A stretch of 64,000 bases of DNA from Micromonospora luteifusca (GTDB lineage: Bacteria > Actinomycetota > Actinomycetes > Mycobacteriales > Micromonosporaceae). The notes under the pieces were generated by a model. It was not told the origin of the DNA. It saw only the letters and a list, made by a program, of their open reading frames with translations, and made no database searches. Position 1 is the first letter of the stretch, and the number at the start of each line of letters is the position of its first letter. Positions 48,808 through 57,266 of the stretch are shown here, piece after piece. The stretch is taken from positions 558,001-622,000 of the forward strand of contig NZ_JAFBBP010000001.1 of assembly GCF_016907275.1 (NCBI RefSeq), read 5' to 3'. The position numbers and the translations under genes were made by a program.

Positions 48808-50091
48808 TCAGACGCGGCTTCGTCCCGAGTCGAGTGGCATTTCCCAGCCGCGGGCCAGGGCGGCGAATTCCTCATGGAACTGCGGGAAGGTCTTGTCGAC
48901 GCAGGACGGTTCGTCAAACTCGATTCCCGGCGTGCGCAGGCCGGTCACGCTCATGCTCATCGCGATGCGGTGATCTGAGCGGGTCCGCACCAGCGCTCCG
49001 GTCGGGGTCCCCGGGTCGATCTCGAGCCAGTCGGGACCCGAGCGGGTGGACACGCCGCAGGCAGTGAGCGCGGTGGTGATCGCGTCGATGCGATCCGACT
49101 CCTTGACCCGACAGTTCGCCACATCGGTGATACGGGTCGGCGCATCGGCGAACGGCGCGATTGCCGCCAGGGTCATCATGGTGTCGCTGATGTCGCGCAT
49201 GGCCACCGTTCCTGGTGAACGCAGCCGGGCCGGGCCGGTGACGGTGACGCTGTTGTCGTCGACGTCGACCCGGCAGCCCATGGTCGGCAGAATCTCCGTG
49301 GCGAACCGCAGATCGCCCTGGCTCGACCGCCGGCCGAGACCCGGCACCGTCACGGTGTTTCCGGTGACGGCGGCAGCGGCGAAGAAGTACGACGCCGTCG
49401 ACGCATCCGGCTCGATCCGATACTCCTGAGCTTGGTAGGTGCCCGGCGGAATCGTGATCGTGGAGTCCTCCCAGCTGGACTCGACCCCGAACTGGCGCAT
49501 CATCGTCAGCGTGAGATGCACGTACGGCGCGGAAACGGGATTGCGTGCCCGCACCTTGAGGCCGTCACGCATCGCCGGTGCCGACAGGCACAGCGCCGAC
49601 AGGTACTGGCTGGAGAGGCTCGCATCCACCTCGATCGTGCCGCCGTCGACGCGTGCGCCGTGCACGACCCACGGCAGGCTGTCCCCCGGTGCGGCGTCGA
49701 CCCGCACACCGAGGCCCCGAAGCGCCGTCAACAAAGACCCCATGGGGCGTGCACGCATCTGCGCGCTGCCATCTATCACATAGCGCCCCAGTCCCAGCGC
49801 TGCCAGAGCCGGAACGAACCTCGCCGCAGTGCCCGAGTCGTTACACCACACCCTCGCCTCCGTGGTCGGCGGACCGGCCGGATCACCGGTCACGGTCCAC
49901 ACCTCGGGCTCGCGGGTCACCGGAAATCCGAGGCTGTCGAGGCCCTCTGCGAAAGCCACCGTGTCGGCCGCGACCAGCGGAGCCACCAGACGGGTGGTCC
50001 CCTCGGCCAGAGCCGCGATGACCAACGCTCTGGCCATGATCGACTTTGAGCCGGGAACGCGCGCAACTACCTCGCGGGGTGCAGACCTCAT
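48808..50091 (-). CDS. aroA: EPSP synthase-like protein (3-phosphoshikimate 1-carboxyvinyltransferase family)
   Basis: A 427-residue protein of the EPSP synthase family. It has the phosphate-binding PGSKSIMARALVIAAL block (the canonical N after the lysine-serine region is A), VWCNDSGTAARFVPALAAL, ASLSSQYLSALCLSAP, and RVKESDRIDAITTALTACG plus RSDHRIAMSMSVTGL at the C-terminus. Some active-site positions (ADT in place of DDT, A for N) differ from textbook enzymes, as in an actinobacterial branch I recall. It may still make EPSP or be a specialised paralogue. ATG 50091 is preceded by AGGAGAG; 50118 is a weaker alternative. A chorismate mutase gene is near but not in the same operon. Confidence 0.85.
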   Translation of the reverse strand: MRSAPREVVARVPGSKSIMARALVIAALAEGTTRLVAPLVAADTVAFAEGLDSLGFPVTREPEVWTVTGDPAGPPTTEARVWCNDSGTAARFVPALAALGLGRYVIDGSAQMRARPMGSLLTALRGLGVRVDAAPGDSLPWVVHGARVDGGTIEVDASLSSQYLSALCLSAPAMRDGLKVRARNPVSAPYVHLTLTMMRQFGVESSWEDSTITIPPGTYQAQEYRIEPDASTASYFFAAAAVTGNTVTVPGLGRRSSQGDLRFATEILPTMGCRVDVDDNSVTVTGPARLRSPGTVAMRDISDTMMTLAAIAPFADAPTRITDVANCRVKESDRIDAITTALTACGVSTRSGPDWLEIDPGTPTGALVRTRSDHRIAMSMSVTGLRTPGIEFDEPSCVDKTFPQFHEEFAALARGWEMPLDSGRSRV

Positions 50092-50283
50092 GCAACGCTC
50101 TCCTAGCTCGCCGGGCATGGCACCACCAGATTAATCAGGTGTATCAGCGCCATCCGCTCAGCCGGCCCCGGTCTCAGACGGCGGGCTTGCTGTCGGTGGC
50201 GGCCTCCGAGAGGGCTCGTGCGGCAGGCGGCCCATTTCCGTCGTAAGGTGCACCTCACAACACGTGTTGGGTTGGAGGCTGCG

Positions 50284-50964
50284 GTGGTCGCGACGACGGT
50301 GACCGACGCGATGGTGGCCGAGGTCATGGCCGAACTCGCCGGACTTGAGGACGCGAAGATCCGCGAGGTGAACGCGAGACACGGTGACGATCACGGCGTC
50401 AACCTCGGCAAGCTTCGCGCACTCGCCAAGCGGCTGAAGACGCAGCAGGAACTCGCGTACCGGCTCTGGGAGACGGAGGAGACCGCGGCGAGACTACTGG
50501 CGCTCCTGATCTGCCGCCCGAAGGCGTTCGAGCGTGACGAACTGGACGTCATGCTGCGCGAGGCGCGTGCACCCAAGGTGCACGACTGGCTCGTGAACTA
50601 CGTCGTGAAGAAGAGCCCATACGCCGAAGAACTGCGACTGGCCTGGTTCGTCGATCCGGATCCCGTGGTGGCGAGTGCGGGCTGGGCGTTGACCACCGAA
50701 CGCGTGACGAAGAAACCCGAGAGCCTCGACCTCCCCAGACTGCTCGACGTCATCGAGACGGAGATGAAAGGCGCCCCGGATCGCCTGCAGTGGGCGATGA
50801 ACCACTGCCTGGCTCAGATCGGGATCGCGCATGCCGAGCACCGCGCCCGGGCGATCGACATCGGCGAACGCTTGGAGGTGCTCAAGGACTACCCGACCTC
50901 CCCGGGCTGCACGTCACCGTTTGCACCCACCTGGATCAGTGAGATGGTCCGCCGAGCACGATAA
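50284..50964 (+). CDS. AlkD-like DNA alkylation repair protein (HEAT-like)
   Basis: A 226-residue protein of the DNA alkylation repair superfamily (AlkD-like HEAT repeats). The helical pattern includes LGKLRALAKRLKTQQELAYRLWET, ARLLALLICRPKAFERDELD and DPDPVVASAGWALTTERV. Such proteins either excise alkylated bases or bind damaged DNA; here the catalytic residues cannot be assigned by eye. GTG 50284 has GGAGG 5 nt upstream, so it is preferred over the longer frame from 50218. Divergent from the EPSP synthase-like gene. Confidence 0.82.
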   Translation: MVATTVTDAMVAEVMAELAGLEDAKIREVNARHGDDHGVNLGKLRALAKRLKTQQELAYRLWETEETAARLLALLICRPKAFERDELDVMLREARAPKVHDWLVNYVVKKSPYAEELRLAWFVDPDPVVASAGWALTTERVTKKPESLDLPRLLDVIETEMKGAPDRLQWAMNHCLAQIGIAHAEHRARAIDIGERLEVLKDYPTSPGCTSPFAPTWISEMVRRAR

Positions 50965-51015
50965 GGAGTCCGTCGCGTCAGTGGTCATCGTGCAACTCGG
51001 CCAGGTCGCGGCCCC

Positions 51016-51450
51016 TCAGTCGAGACAGAACTCGTTGCCCTCGACGTCCTGCATTGCGAGGCACGACTCGTTGTAGTCGTCGGCGAGCAGTAGCTGCACG
51101 CGTACCGCGCCGAGCGCGGTCAGTCGCGCGCATTCGGCCTCGAGTGCGGCCACACGCTCTTCCCCCACGAGCCCGGTGCCGACCCGCACGTCGAGATGCA
51201 GCCGATTCTTGACGACCTTGCCTTCGGGGACGCGCTGGAAGTAGAGCCGCGGGCCGACACCTGAGGGATCAACGCAGGCGAACGCTGAACCTTGGCGCTC
51301 TGGCGGCAGCGTGCGATTGAAGTCGTCCCAATTCGCGAACCCGTCCGGTGGCGGCGGCACGACGTACCCCAACACCTCGCACCAGAAACGAGCGACGCGC
51401 TCAGGCTCTGCGCAGTCGAAGGTGACCTGGAACTGCTTGACCGACGCCAT
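51016..51450 (-). CDS. VOC-superfamily protein (short, single domain), second copy
   Basis: A 144-residue glyoxalase-fold protein starting at ATG 51450. Blocks are FQVTFDCAEPERVARFWCEVLGY, FQRVPEGKVVKNRLHLDVRV and MQDVEGNEFCLD. It belongs to the same branch as 45985-46368, with a longer insertion after the first block (PPPPDGFANWDDFNRTLP). Reaction unknown. Confidence 0.85.
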   Translation of the reverse strand: MASVKQFQVTFDCAEPERVARFWCEVLGYVVPPPPDGFANWDDFNRTLPPERQGSAFACVDPSGVGPRLYFQRVPEGKVVKNRLHLDVRVGTGLVGEERVAALEAECARLTALGAVRVQLLLADDYNESCLAMQDVEGNEFCLD

Positions 51451-51547
51451 CGACCCACCATAGAGACGGGGTCTCATGTTGCCCCCACCACCCCGTCCAG
51501 GTCGTGGTCATCGAGGCGCGGCTCGGTCCGCTGCACCCGCCGTCGGC

Positions 51548-51576
51548 TTGACAACGCTATAGCTATCCGTTATCCA
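51548..51576 (+). promoter_or_regulatory. Sigma-A-like promoter of the PadR-ABC operon with internal palindrome
   Basis: TTGACA (51548-51553) and TATCCA (51571-51576) are separated by 17 bp. The spacer contains the perfect palindrome ATAGCTAT (51559-51566), and TATCC occurs twice in direct orientation across the -10 box. The spacer palindrome is a plausible PadR operator for autoregulation. The start codon TTG 51606 lies 30 bp downstream. Confidence 0.5.
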
Positions 51577-51605
51577 TTGACGATCTACACAAAGGATGTG
51601 CCGGG

Positions 51606-52145
51606 TTGCAGGACGTGGTGCTGGCCATGCTGGCGAAGGAGCCGACGCATGGGTACGAGCTGCGCAGCCGGATGCGTGCCGCGCTCGGCCCGCTGGGCGA
51701 GGCGATGAACGCCGGGCAGATCTACGTGACGCTGACCCGCCTGAGCAAGGCCGGGCTGGTGACCTCAGAGCGGTCCGAGGGCCTGCCGGACCGGCCCGAA
51801 CGCCGGGTGTACGCGTTGACCGCGGAGGGGCAGCAGCGGGTCACCGCCTGGCTGACCGAAGTGAACTGGCCGAAGCCTGACCTCGCGGAGTTTCACCTCA
51901 AGCTGGTGGCTGCCGCGTCCGCCCGGCTGGCCGATCCGCTGGCGCTGGTCGACGCGCAGCGGCGCGAGGTCCTGCGCCGGCTGCGCGACGCGCAGCGGGC
52001 CGCGTTGGGCCGGTCGGTGGATCCGGTCGCCGGGCTGCTGCTGGAGGGTGTCGTGTTGCGGCTGCGGGCCGACCTGGAGTGGTTGGAGGCGTGCGAGCGC
52101 ATGTGGACCACGCGTGATCGGACTGGACGGAAGGCGGAGGCGTGA
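51606..52145 (+). CDS. PadR-family transcriptional regulator
   Basis: A 179-residue PadR repressor from TTG 51606, with AAAGGA upstream. The winged helix reads VVLAMLAKEPTHGYELRSRM and AGQIYVTLTRLSKAGLVTSERSEG, and VYALTAEGQQRVTAWL ends the domain. The C-terminal half is a helical dimerisation region. It is coupled by GTGA to the ABC ATPase gene and probably represses the exporter operon until a toxic ligand is bound. Confidence 0.93.
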   Translation: MQDVVLAMLAKEPTHGYELRSRMRAALGPLGEAMNAGQIYVTLTRLSKAGLVTSERSEGLPDRPERRVYALTAEGQQRVTAWLTEVNWPKPDLAEFHLKLVAAASARLADPLALVDAQRREVLRRLRDAQRAALGRSVDPVAGLLLEGVVLRLRADLEWLEACERMWTTRDRTGRKAEA

Positions 52146-52864
52146 CCGGATCGACGGCGTTGCAGACACGTGGGCTGACCATGCAGTACGGCGAGGACAG
52201 CGGGCTGGTGCGCGCGGTCGACGAGGTTGACCTGGACGTGCCCACCGGGCAGTCGCTGGCGATCATGGGGCCCAGCGGCTGCGGCAAGTCGACGTTGCTG
52301 CACCTGCTCGGCGGGCTGCAACGGCCGACCGGTGGGCAGGTGTGGCTCGGCGACCGGCGGATCGACGCGATGAGCGAACGGGCCCTCGCCCGGCTGCGGC
52401 GCGACAGCGTCGGGTTCGTCTTCCAGTCGTTCCACCTCATGGACGAGCTCACCGCGGTGGAGAACGTCGAGTTGGCCGGGCTGCTGGCCGGCCAGCAGCC
52501 CGCCCGGGCCCGTAAGCGGGCGCTGCACCTACTCGACCGGGTTGGGCTGGCCGACCGCGCCGCGCACCTGCCCTCGGCGTTGTCCGGTGGGCAGCGCCAA
52601 CGCGTCGCCATCGCTCGCGCGTTGAGCAACGAGCCGCTGGTCGTGCTGGCCGACGAACCCACCGGCAACCTGGACAGCGCAGCCACCCTGGAGGTCCTAC
52701 GGCTGTTCGAGGAACTGCGCACCGCGGGACAGACCCTCGTGGTGGTCACCCACGACCCGCGCATCGCCGCGGTCGCCGACCGGGTGATCGCCATGCGCGA
52801 CGGTGCGTTCGCCGACGACAACCGACTCGCCAGCACCGGCACCGTCTACGACGAGCGGCGCTGA
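52142..52864 (+). CDS. ABC transporter ATP-binding protein (MacB/LolD type)
   Basis: A 240-residue ATPase. Walker A is GPSGCGKST (43-51), the signature LSGGQ (147-151), Walker B VVLADEP (D171, E172), and H204 in VVTHDPR is the switch histidine. The FVFQSFHLMDELTAVENVEL block marks the MacB/LolD group. GTG 52142 overlaps the PadR stop. It powers the FtsX-like permease encoded next. Confidence 0.96.
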   Translation: MTGSTALQTRGLTMQYGEDSGLVRAVDEVDLDVPTGQSLAIMGPSGCGKSTLLHLLGGLQRPTGGQVWLGDRRIDAMSERALARLRRDSVGFVFQSFHLMDELTAVENVELAGLLAGQQPARARKRALHLLDRVGLADRAAHLPSALSGGQRQRVAIARALSNEPLVVLADEPTGNLDSAATLEVLRLFEELRTAGQTLVVVTHDPRIAAVADRVIAMRDGAFADDNRLASTGTVYDERR

Positions 52865-52865
52865 C

Positions 52866-54629
52866 ATGTCCGGTCGCCTCCTGTTCGTCTGCCGGCTGCT
52901 GATGCGGGACCTGCGCCGCCGCCGAACCGAAACCGCCCTGCTCCTGGCCGCCATCACCGCCGCGACCGCCACGCTGACCCTCGGCCTGGCCCTCAACGAG
53001 ATCGCCGACCGGCCGTACCAGCAGACCCGGACCGCCACTGCCGGACCGGACGTGATCGCGACACCCCGGGCCACCGGCCAAGCCGCGTTGGACGAGCTCG
53101 CATCGCTTGCCACCGCGGCCGGCGTCACCGACCACAGCGGCCCCTTCCCGATCGCTTACCTGACGATGACGGCCCACGGCAAATCCGCGCACGCCGTCAT
53201 CGAGGGCCGGGACACCACACCCGTATCGGTCAACCGGCCCGCCGTGACCGACGGCACCTGGGTACGCCCCGGCGGCGTGGTCGTCGAGCGCGCCTTCGCC
53301 GACGCCCTCGGCATCCGCACCGGCGACACGGTCGACATCGACGGCCACCCGCTACGGGTGATCGGGACCGCGGTCACCGCCGCGAGAGCGACGTATCCGT
53401 ACGCCGGATGGCACTATCCGGGCAGCCCCTTGGTCGAGCGCGGAGGCCTCGTCTGGGTCGACCGCAGCGACACCGCCACGCTCGCGGGCAGCCAACCGCT
53501 GTCGTACACCCTCAACATCAAACTCGTCGACCCGGCGGCGAGCACCACGTACGTCGTCGGCGACCAACTCACCACCTGGCAAGAGATCGACCACCTCAAC
53601 GGTCGGCTGTACGCCGACGCGCAAATCACGCTGCTCGTCGGCAGCTGGCTGCTCAACGGCCTTGCGCTGGCCGGCGTCGCCGGCATCGTCGCGGGCCGGA
53701 TCATCGGCCAGCGCCGCCGGGTGGGGCTGCTCAAGGCCGTGGGCGCCGGGCCGGCCATGATCGCCGCCGTCCACCTCGCCGAGTACCTCGTGATCGGACT
53801 TGCCGCCGCCGCGACGGGCCTGGCCGTGGGCTGGTTCGCCGCACCCGTGCTGATCCGCCCCAGCGCCGGACTCATCGGCTCCGTCAACACCGAGCCACCC
53901 ACGCTGCGCACGGTGATCGCCGCCACGGCCCTCGCCCTCGTGATCGCTGTGGCAGCGACCCTGGTGCCGGTGGTGCGCGCCGCTGCCACCAGCACCGCCC
54001 ACGCGCTGGCCGACGCTGCAACACCACCGCGGCGTCGGCGGATGCGTATCTGGCTGTCGCGGCAGCTGCCCATCGCCCTGCTGATCGGGGTACGCATCAA
54101 CGCCCGCCGGCCCCGCCGCGCCCGGCTGGTCACCGTGAACACCCTGATCACCACGACCGCGCTCGTCGCCATCCTCATGGTCAACACCCAAGTGGTGCGC
54201 TTCGACCTCGGCTACACGGAACTCGCTAACCCCCGGGTGGAACGAAGCGAGCAGGCCACGCTCGTGCTCATCGTCGTGTTGTGCATCCTTGCGCTCATCA
54301 ACGCCGTCGTAAGCACCTGGACCGTAGTCCTCGACGCCCGACAACCGCTGGCCGTCGCGCGGACGCTCGGCGCCACGCCCGCGCAAGCCGGCATGGGCCT
54401 GGCGCTAGCGCAACTGCTTCCCGCCATACCCGGCGTCGCCGCGGGGATCCCGGCCGGCATCGGGCTTGTTGCGTTCGTCAGCAGCGGCCAGGTCCAGTAC
54501 CCGCCCGAGTCCCGGCTGCTCGCCATCGCACTCGGAGTCCTGCTCGCCATCGCCGCACTCACCGCCATCCCCGCGATGGTTGCCACACGGCGCCCGGTCG
54601 CGGACACACTCCGGTCCGCACCTGCCTGA
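52866..54629 (+). CDS. FtsX-like ABC permease (exporter)
   Basis: A 587-residue permease with a topology of MacB/FtsX type repeated twice: an N-terminal helix (TETALLLAAITAATATLTLGL), a large extracellular domain (residues about 45-270, with GDTVDIDGHPLRVIGTAVTA), three helices (LLNGLALAGVAGIVAGRIIG onward), and a second set of helices ending with AIALGVLLAIAALTAIPAM. It most likely exports an antimicrobial peptide or lipid-linked compound, or removes one from the membrane. ATG 52866 is one base after the ATPase stop. Confidence 0.92.
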   Translation: MSGRLLFVCRLLMRDLRRRRTETALLLAAITAATATLTLGLALNEIADRPYQQTRTATAGPDVIATPRATGQAALDELASLATAAGVTDHSGPFPIAYLTMTAHGKSAHAVIEGRDTTPVSVNRPAVTDGTWVRPGGVVVERAFADALGIRTGDTVDIDGHPLRVIGTAVTAARATYPYAGWHYPGSPLVERGGLVWVDRSDTATLAGSQPLSYTLNIKLVDPAASTTYVVGDQLTTWQEIDHLNGRLYADAQITLLVGSWLLNGLALAGVAGIVAGRIIGQRRRVGLLKAVGAGPAMIAAVHLAEYLVIGLAAAATGLAVGWFAAPVLIRPSAGLIGSVNTEPPTLRTVIAATALALVIAVAATLVPVVRAAATSTAHALADAATPPRRRRMRIWLSRQLPIALLIGVRINARRPRRARLVTVNTLITTTALVAILMVNTQVVRFDLGYTELANPRVERSEQATLVLIVVLCILALINAVVSTWTVVLDARQPLAVARTLGATPAQAGMGLALAQLLPAIPGVAAGIPAGIGLVAFVSSGQVQYPPESRLLAIALGVLLAIAALTAIPAMVATRRPVADTLRSAPA

Positions 54630-54698
54630 CAGCCCCCAACGGCCTGAATCCGCCCGGTCACGCTGGGGCACCTCGATATCCACTGCGGGAACCGAAAC

Positions 54699-54717
54699 TA
54701 TATCCGCGACGGATATA
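54699..54717. promoter_or_regulatory. Perfect palindrome TATATCCG-CGA-CGGATATA
   Basis: Eight-base perfect arms around 3 nt, AT-rich in a GC-rich surround, in the gap between the ABC permease stop and the small gene at 54732. Its TATCCG half resembles sequence in the PadR promoter region (TATCCGTTATCC). It could be a regulator binding site; no start codon follows it closely on either strand. Confidence 0.4.
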
Positions 54718-54731
54718 CGTCAAAGGGCGAG

Positions 54732-54995
54732 TCAGGCTTCGTCCCAGCGCTCGGCGTCGGCTTCCCACCCGGACGGCGCTGCCCGACGTACGTCGTCTGT
54801 GCCGACCACCTGCAGGTCGGGCGCTCGGACCTTCACAACGGGGACATCGAATGCGAACTCCACGTTCCGCCCGTCTGCCAACGAGACCGTCACGTGCGTG
54901 TCGGGACCTGCCGGGTGGTTGTCCATCCATTGCACGTGGACGACCTCAGCCGTCAGGGACCCGTCCGGATGCATCCTCCAACAGGCCGCCGACAT
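54732..54995 (-). CDS. Small hypothetical protein
   Basis: An 87-residue acidic protein from ATG 54995, with GGAG 7 nt upstream; ATG 55007 is an alternative. It opens with ACWRMHPDGSLTAEVVHVQW and ends in WEADAERWDEA, with several conserved-looking blocks (DTHVTVSLADGR, VVKVRAPDLQVVG). No membrane helix or known motif. It is bracketed by palindromes at 54699-54717 and 55009-55056. Family unknown. Confidence 0.5.
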   Translation of the reverse strand: MSAACWRMHPDGSLTAEVVHVQWMDNHPAGPDTHVTVSLADGRNVEFAFDVPVVKVRAPDLQVVGTDDVRRAAPSGWEADAERWDEA

Positions 54996-55305
54996 GATCG
55001 ACTCCATGTCGCCGATGTGGCGGTATCTCGCCCGGCGGATACCGCCACATCGGCGAAGCGGAGTGGATCTGATAGGGGCACCCCATGCCGATCGACAGCG
55101 GCTGGCGCGAGATCGCCGGCGCCACACTGGTCTGGATGCAACAGCACCTCCGGTAACCGCCATCTCCGACATGGGGCCACTGTCAGGTGTCGGCGACAGC
55201 CGGCGTCGTTGAGGCTCGGCGATGTTACGATCGAGCGTCGTCGATTCCGCTTCGCGCGCCGTATGCATTCGCAGAACGCATCGACAATCTACCGACGGGG
55301 AGATC
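54996..55305. other. 310-bp intergenic region with the 19-bp palindrome
   Basis: Holds the perfect palindrome at 55009-55056. Right of it a possible 23-codon reading frame (ATG 55085 to TAA 55156) has GATAGGGG before it, but is too short to support as a gene. The rest carries the promoter region of the haloperoxidase gene and shows no other feature. Confidence 0.5.
55009..55056. repeat. Perfect 19-bp inverted repeat with 10-nt loop
   Basis: Arms 55009-55027 (TCGCCGATGTGGCGGTATC) and 55038-55056 are exact complements around TCGCCCGGCG. It lies 14 bp upstream of the small gene's start and could be an operator, a cruciform, an mRNA leader hairpin or a trace of a small mobile element. Such long perfect symmetry is unusual and there is no second copy elsewhere in the window. 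Confidence 0.7.
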
Positions 55306-56598
55306 ATGACGAGCCGCAACCAGACACCCCGTGCGATCTGGTCACGCATCATTCCCGCGACCATCGCCCTCGGCTCGCTGGTCGCCACCACGATGACCGG
55401 GCCGGCGCCCGCCGCCGCCGCGATCACCGGTCCCGCCAATCCGGTGGTCACCTGGGACCTCAATGCCCAGACGGCGATCTGGGACATCGCGGCGCAGCAA
55501 CCGAACGAGCAGGTGCGCAGCTTCGCAATGGTGAGCGGAGCCGTCTACGACGCGCTGAACGCGATCGCCGGCACCCCGTACCAGCCGTACCTCGTCGCAC
55601 CGCCGTCCCGCGGGACCGAGTCGGCGGACGCTGCCGTCGCCGCCGCCGCCCACGACGTGCTCGCCGCCCTCTTCCCCGCTCAGCAGGAGCGGCTCCGCAC
55701 ACAGTACGACGCGGCTCTCGCCGCGATCCCCGACGGGCGCTCGAAGCAGGACGGCGTTCAGGTCGGGGCACGAGCCGCGGCCGCAATGGTCACCGCCCGG
55801 CAGGACGACGGCGCGTTCGGCGACCAGCAGTGGCGGAATGGCACAGCGCCCGGCCAGTGGCGACCCACGCCCCCGCTGTTCCTGTCCCAGGGAGCATGGA
55901 CCGGGCACATGCGGCCGTTCCTCATGCCCCGGGCGTCGATGATCCGCACCCCTGAGCCGCCACGGCTGACCAGCAAGGCGTACACCCGCGACCTCAACGA
56001 GGTGAAGGAACTCGGCTCGGCGACGAGCACGGTACGCACCCAGGACCAGACCGAGGCCGCGAAGTGGTGGCACGACCGGCGATCCGCCTCCTGGGAGATC
56101 AAGCGACAGCTCGCCACCACCCAACGGCTGGACGCCCTGCAGACCGCGCGCTTCTTCGCGATGACCGACCTCATCGTGGCCGACTCGGGAGTGGCGTGCT
56201 TCAGCCAGAAGGACTTCTGGAGCTACTGGCGTCCGGTCACGGCGATCCAACTGGCCGACACGGACGGTAACCCGAGGACGGCCGCCGACCCAGGTTGGCA
56301 GTCGTTGCTCGTCACGCCACCCTTCCCCGAGTACCCCTCCGGCCACGCCTGCGGCACCGGTGCGCGGATGTCGCTGTACCGATACTTCTTCGGCCGAGAC
56401 GACATCGCATTCAGTGGGTCCAGCGCCGACTCCGGCACCACCCGCCAATTCAGCAGCTTTTCGCAAGCGCTCGACGAGCTCATCGGCGCGCGCGTCTGGG
56501 GCGGCGTCCACTTCCGCACGGCCGACGTCGAGGGGGCGAAGCTTGGTGAGGAGGTCTACCGCTACGCGGTCCGGCACTACTTCCGCCCCCTGCGGTAG
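55306..56598 (+). CDS. Secreted vanadium-dependent haloperoxidase / PAP2-fold enzyme
   Basis: A 430-residue exported enzyme with a signal peptide (hydrophobic core about residues 15-30, cleavage near PAAAAAIT). The vanadate-binding set is complete: K302 and R309-P310 (KDFWSYWRP), S345-G346-H347 (YPSGHACG), R396, H402 and D407 (ARVWGGVHFRTADVEG). The block order matches VCPO-type and bacterial phosphatidic acid phosphatase-type proteins. It would oxidise halides with peroxide, or act as an acid phosphatase. ATG 55306 has GGGGAG upstream. It is alone; no halogenation pathway is near. Confidence 0.9.
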   Translation: MTSRNQTPRAIWSRIIPATIALGSLVATTMTGPAPAAAAITGPANPVVTWDLNAQTAIWDIAAQQPNEQVRSFAMVSGAVYDALNAIAGTPYQPYLVAPPSRGTESADAAVAAAAHDVLAALFPAQQERLRTQYDAALAAIPDGRSKQDGVQVGARAAAAMVTARQDDGAFGDQQWRNGTAPGQWRPTPPLFLSQGAWTGHMRPFLMPRASMIRTPEPPRLTSKAYTRDLNEVKELGSATSTVRTQDQTEAAKWWHDRRSASWEIKRQLATTQRLDALQTARFFAMTDLIVADSGVACFSQKDFWSYWRPVTAIQLADTDGNPRTAADPGWQSLLVTPPFPEYPSGHACGTGARMSLYRYFFGRDDIAFSGSSADSGTTRQFSSFSQALDELIGARVWGGVHFRTADVEGAKLGEEVYRYAVRHYFRPLR

Positions 56599-56760
56599 CC
56601 CGCCGGCCTGACCTGCCCGGCTGAGATTTTCGGAAGGCAGGGACGAAAACCTGACCGGGCGGTGCAACCCCGGGGCGCGACCCCCGCGTCGTACGGCCGT
56701 GACAGTCAGTGCAGAGATCGAGAACACATCCATCCTGGTCGGTGGAGAGGAAAAACCCGG

Positions 56761-57252
56761 GTGAGGCGGGCCGACGAGGACGACTTCCACGACTTCGTCG
56801 CGTGCCGGATGGATCGCTGGCGACGCAGCGCCTTCCTGCTCTGCCAGGACTGGCACACCGCCGACGACGTCGTGTCGGCCACGGTCGCGAAGCTCTACCG
56901 GAACTGGCGCAGAGCGGGTCAGGCGGACAACCGTGACGCGTACGCCCAGCGGGTCCTGACCCGCGCCTGGCTCGACGAGCGACGCCGGCCCTGGAAGCGA
57001 CGGGAACAGACGAGCGCGACGCTGCCGGACGTGGCCGCGGTGGTCCCGGAAACGGTCACCGACCGTGAAGGACTCGCCGCATTGCTGCGGTCCCTCGCCC
57101 CGAAGCAGCGGGCGGTGCTCGTGCTCCGCTACTACCTGGACTATTCGGTCGAGGAGACCGCGCGAACCCTCGGCATATCCACCGGCACCGTCAAGAGTCA
57201 GTCGGCACGCGGGCTGGCGAACCTGCGCACCGTCGTCACCGGCCAGTCTTGA
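56761..57252 (+). CDS. SigE-family ECF sigma factor, second pair
   Basis: A 163-residue ECF sigma factor starting at GTG 56761. Region 2: RRSAFLLCQDWHTADDVVSAT then KLYRNWRRAGQADNRDAYAQ. Region 4: RSLAPKQRAVLVLRYYLDYSVEETARTLGISTGTVKSQ. It is closely similar to the sigma factor at 20130-20642 in organisation. The gap to the downstream membrane partner is 14 bp, so they share a transcript. Confidence 0.92.
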   Translation: MRRADEDDFHDFVACRMDRWRRSAFLLCQDWHTADDVVSATVAKLYRNWRRAGQADNRDAYAQRVLTRAWLDERRRPWKRREQTSATLPDVAAVVPETVTDREGLAALLRSLAPKQRAVLVLRYYLDYSVEETARTLGISTGTVKSQSARGLANLRTVVTGQS

Positions 57253-57266
57253 GGAAGAGGCAGCAG

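Noticed and set aside
55085..55156. 23-codon frame near the palindrome
   Set aside because: Too short, no conserved pattern, and a start upstream of a GC-rich region can arise by chance.
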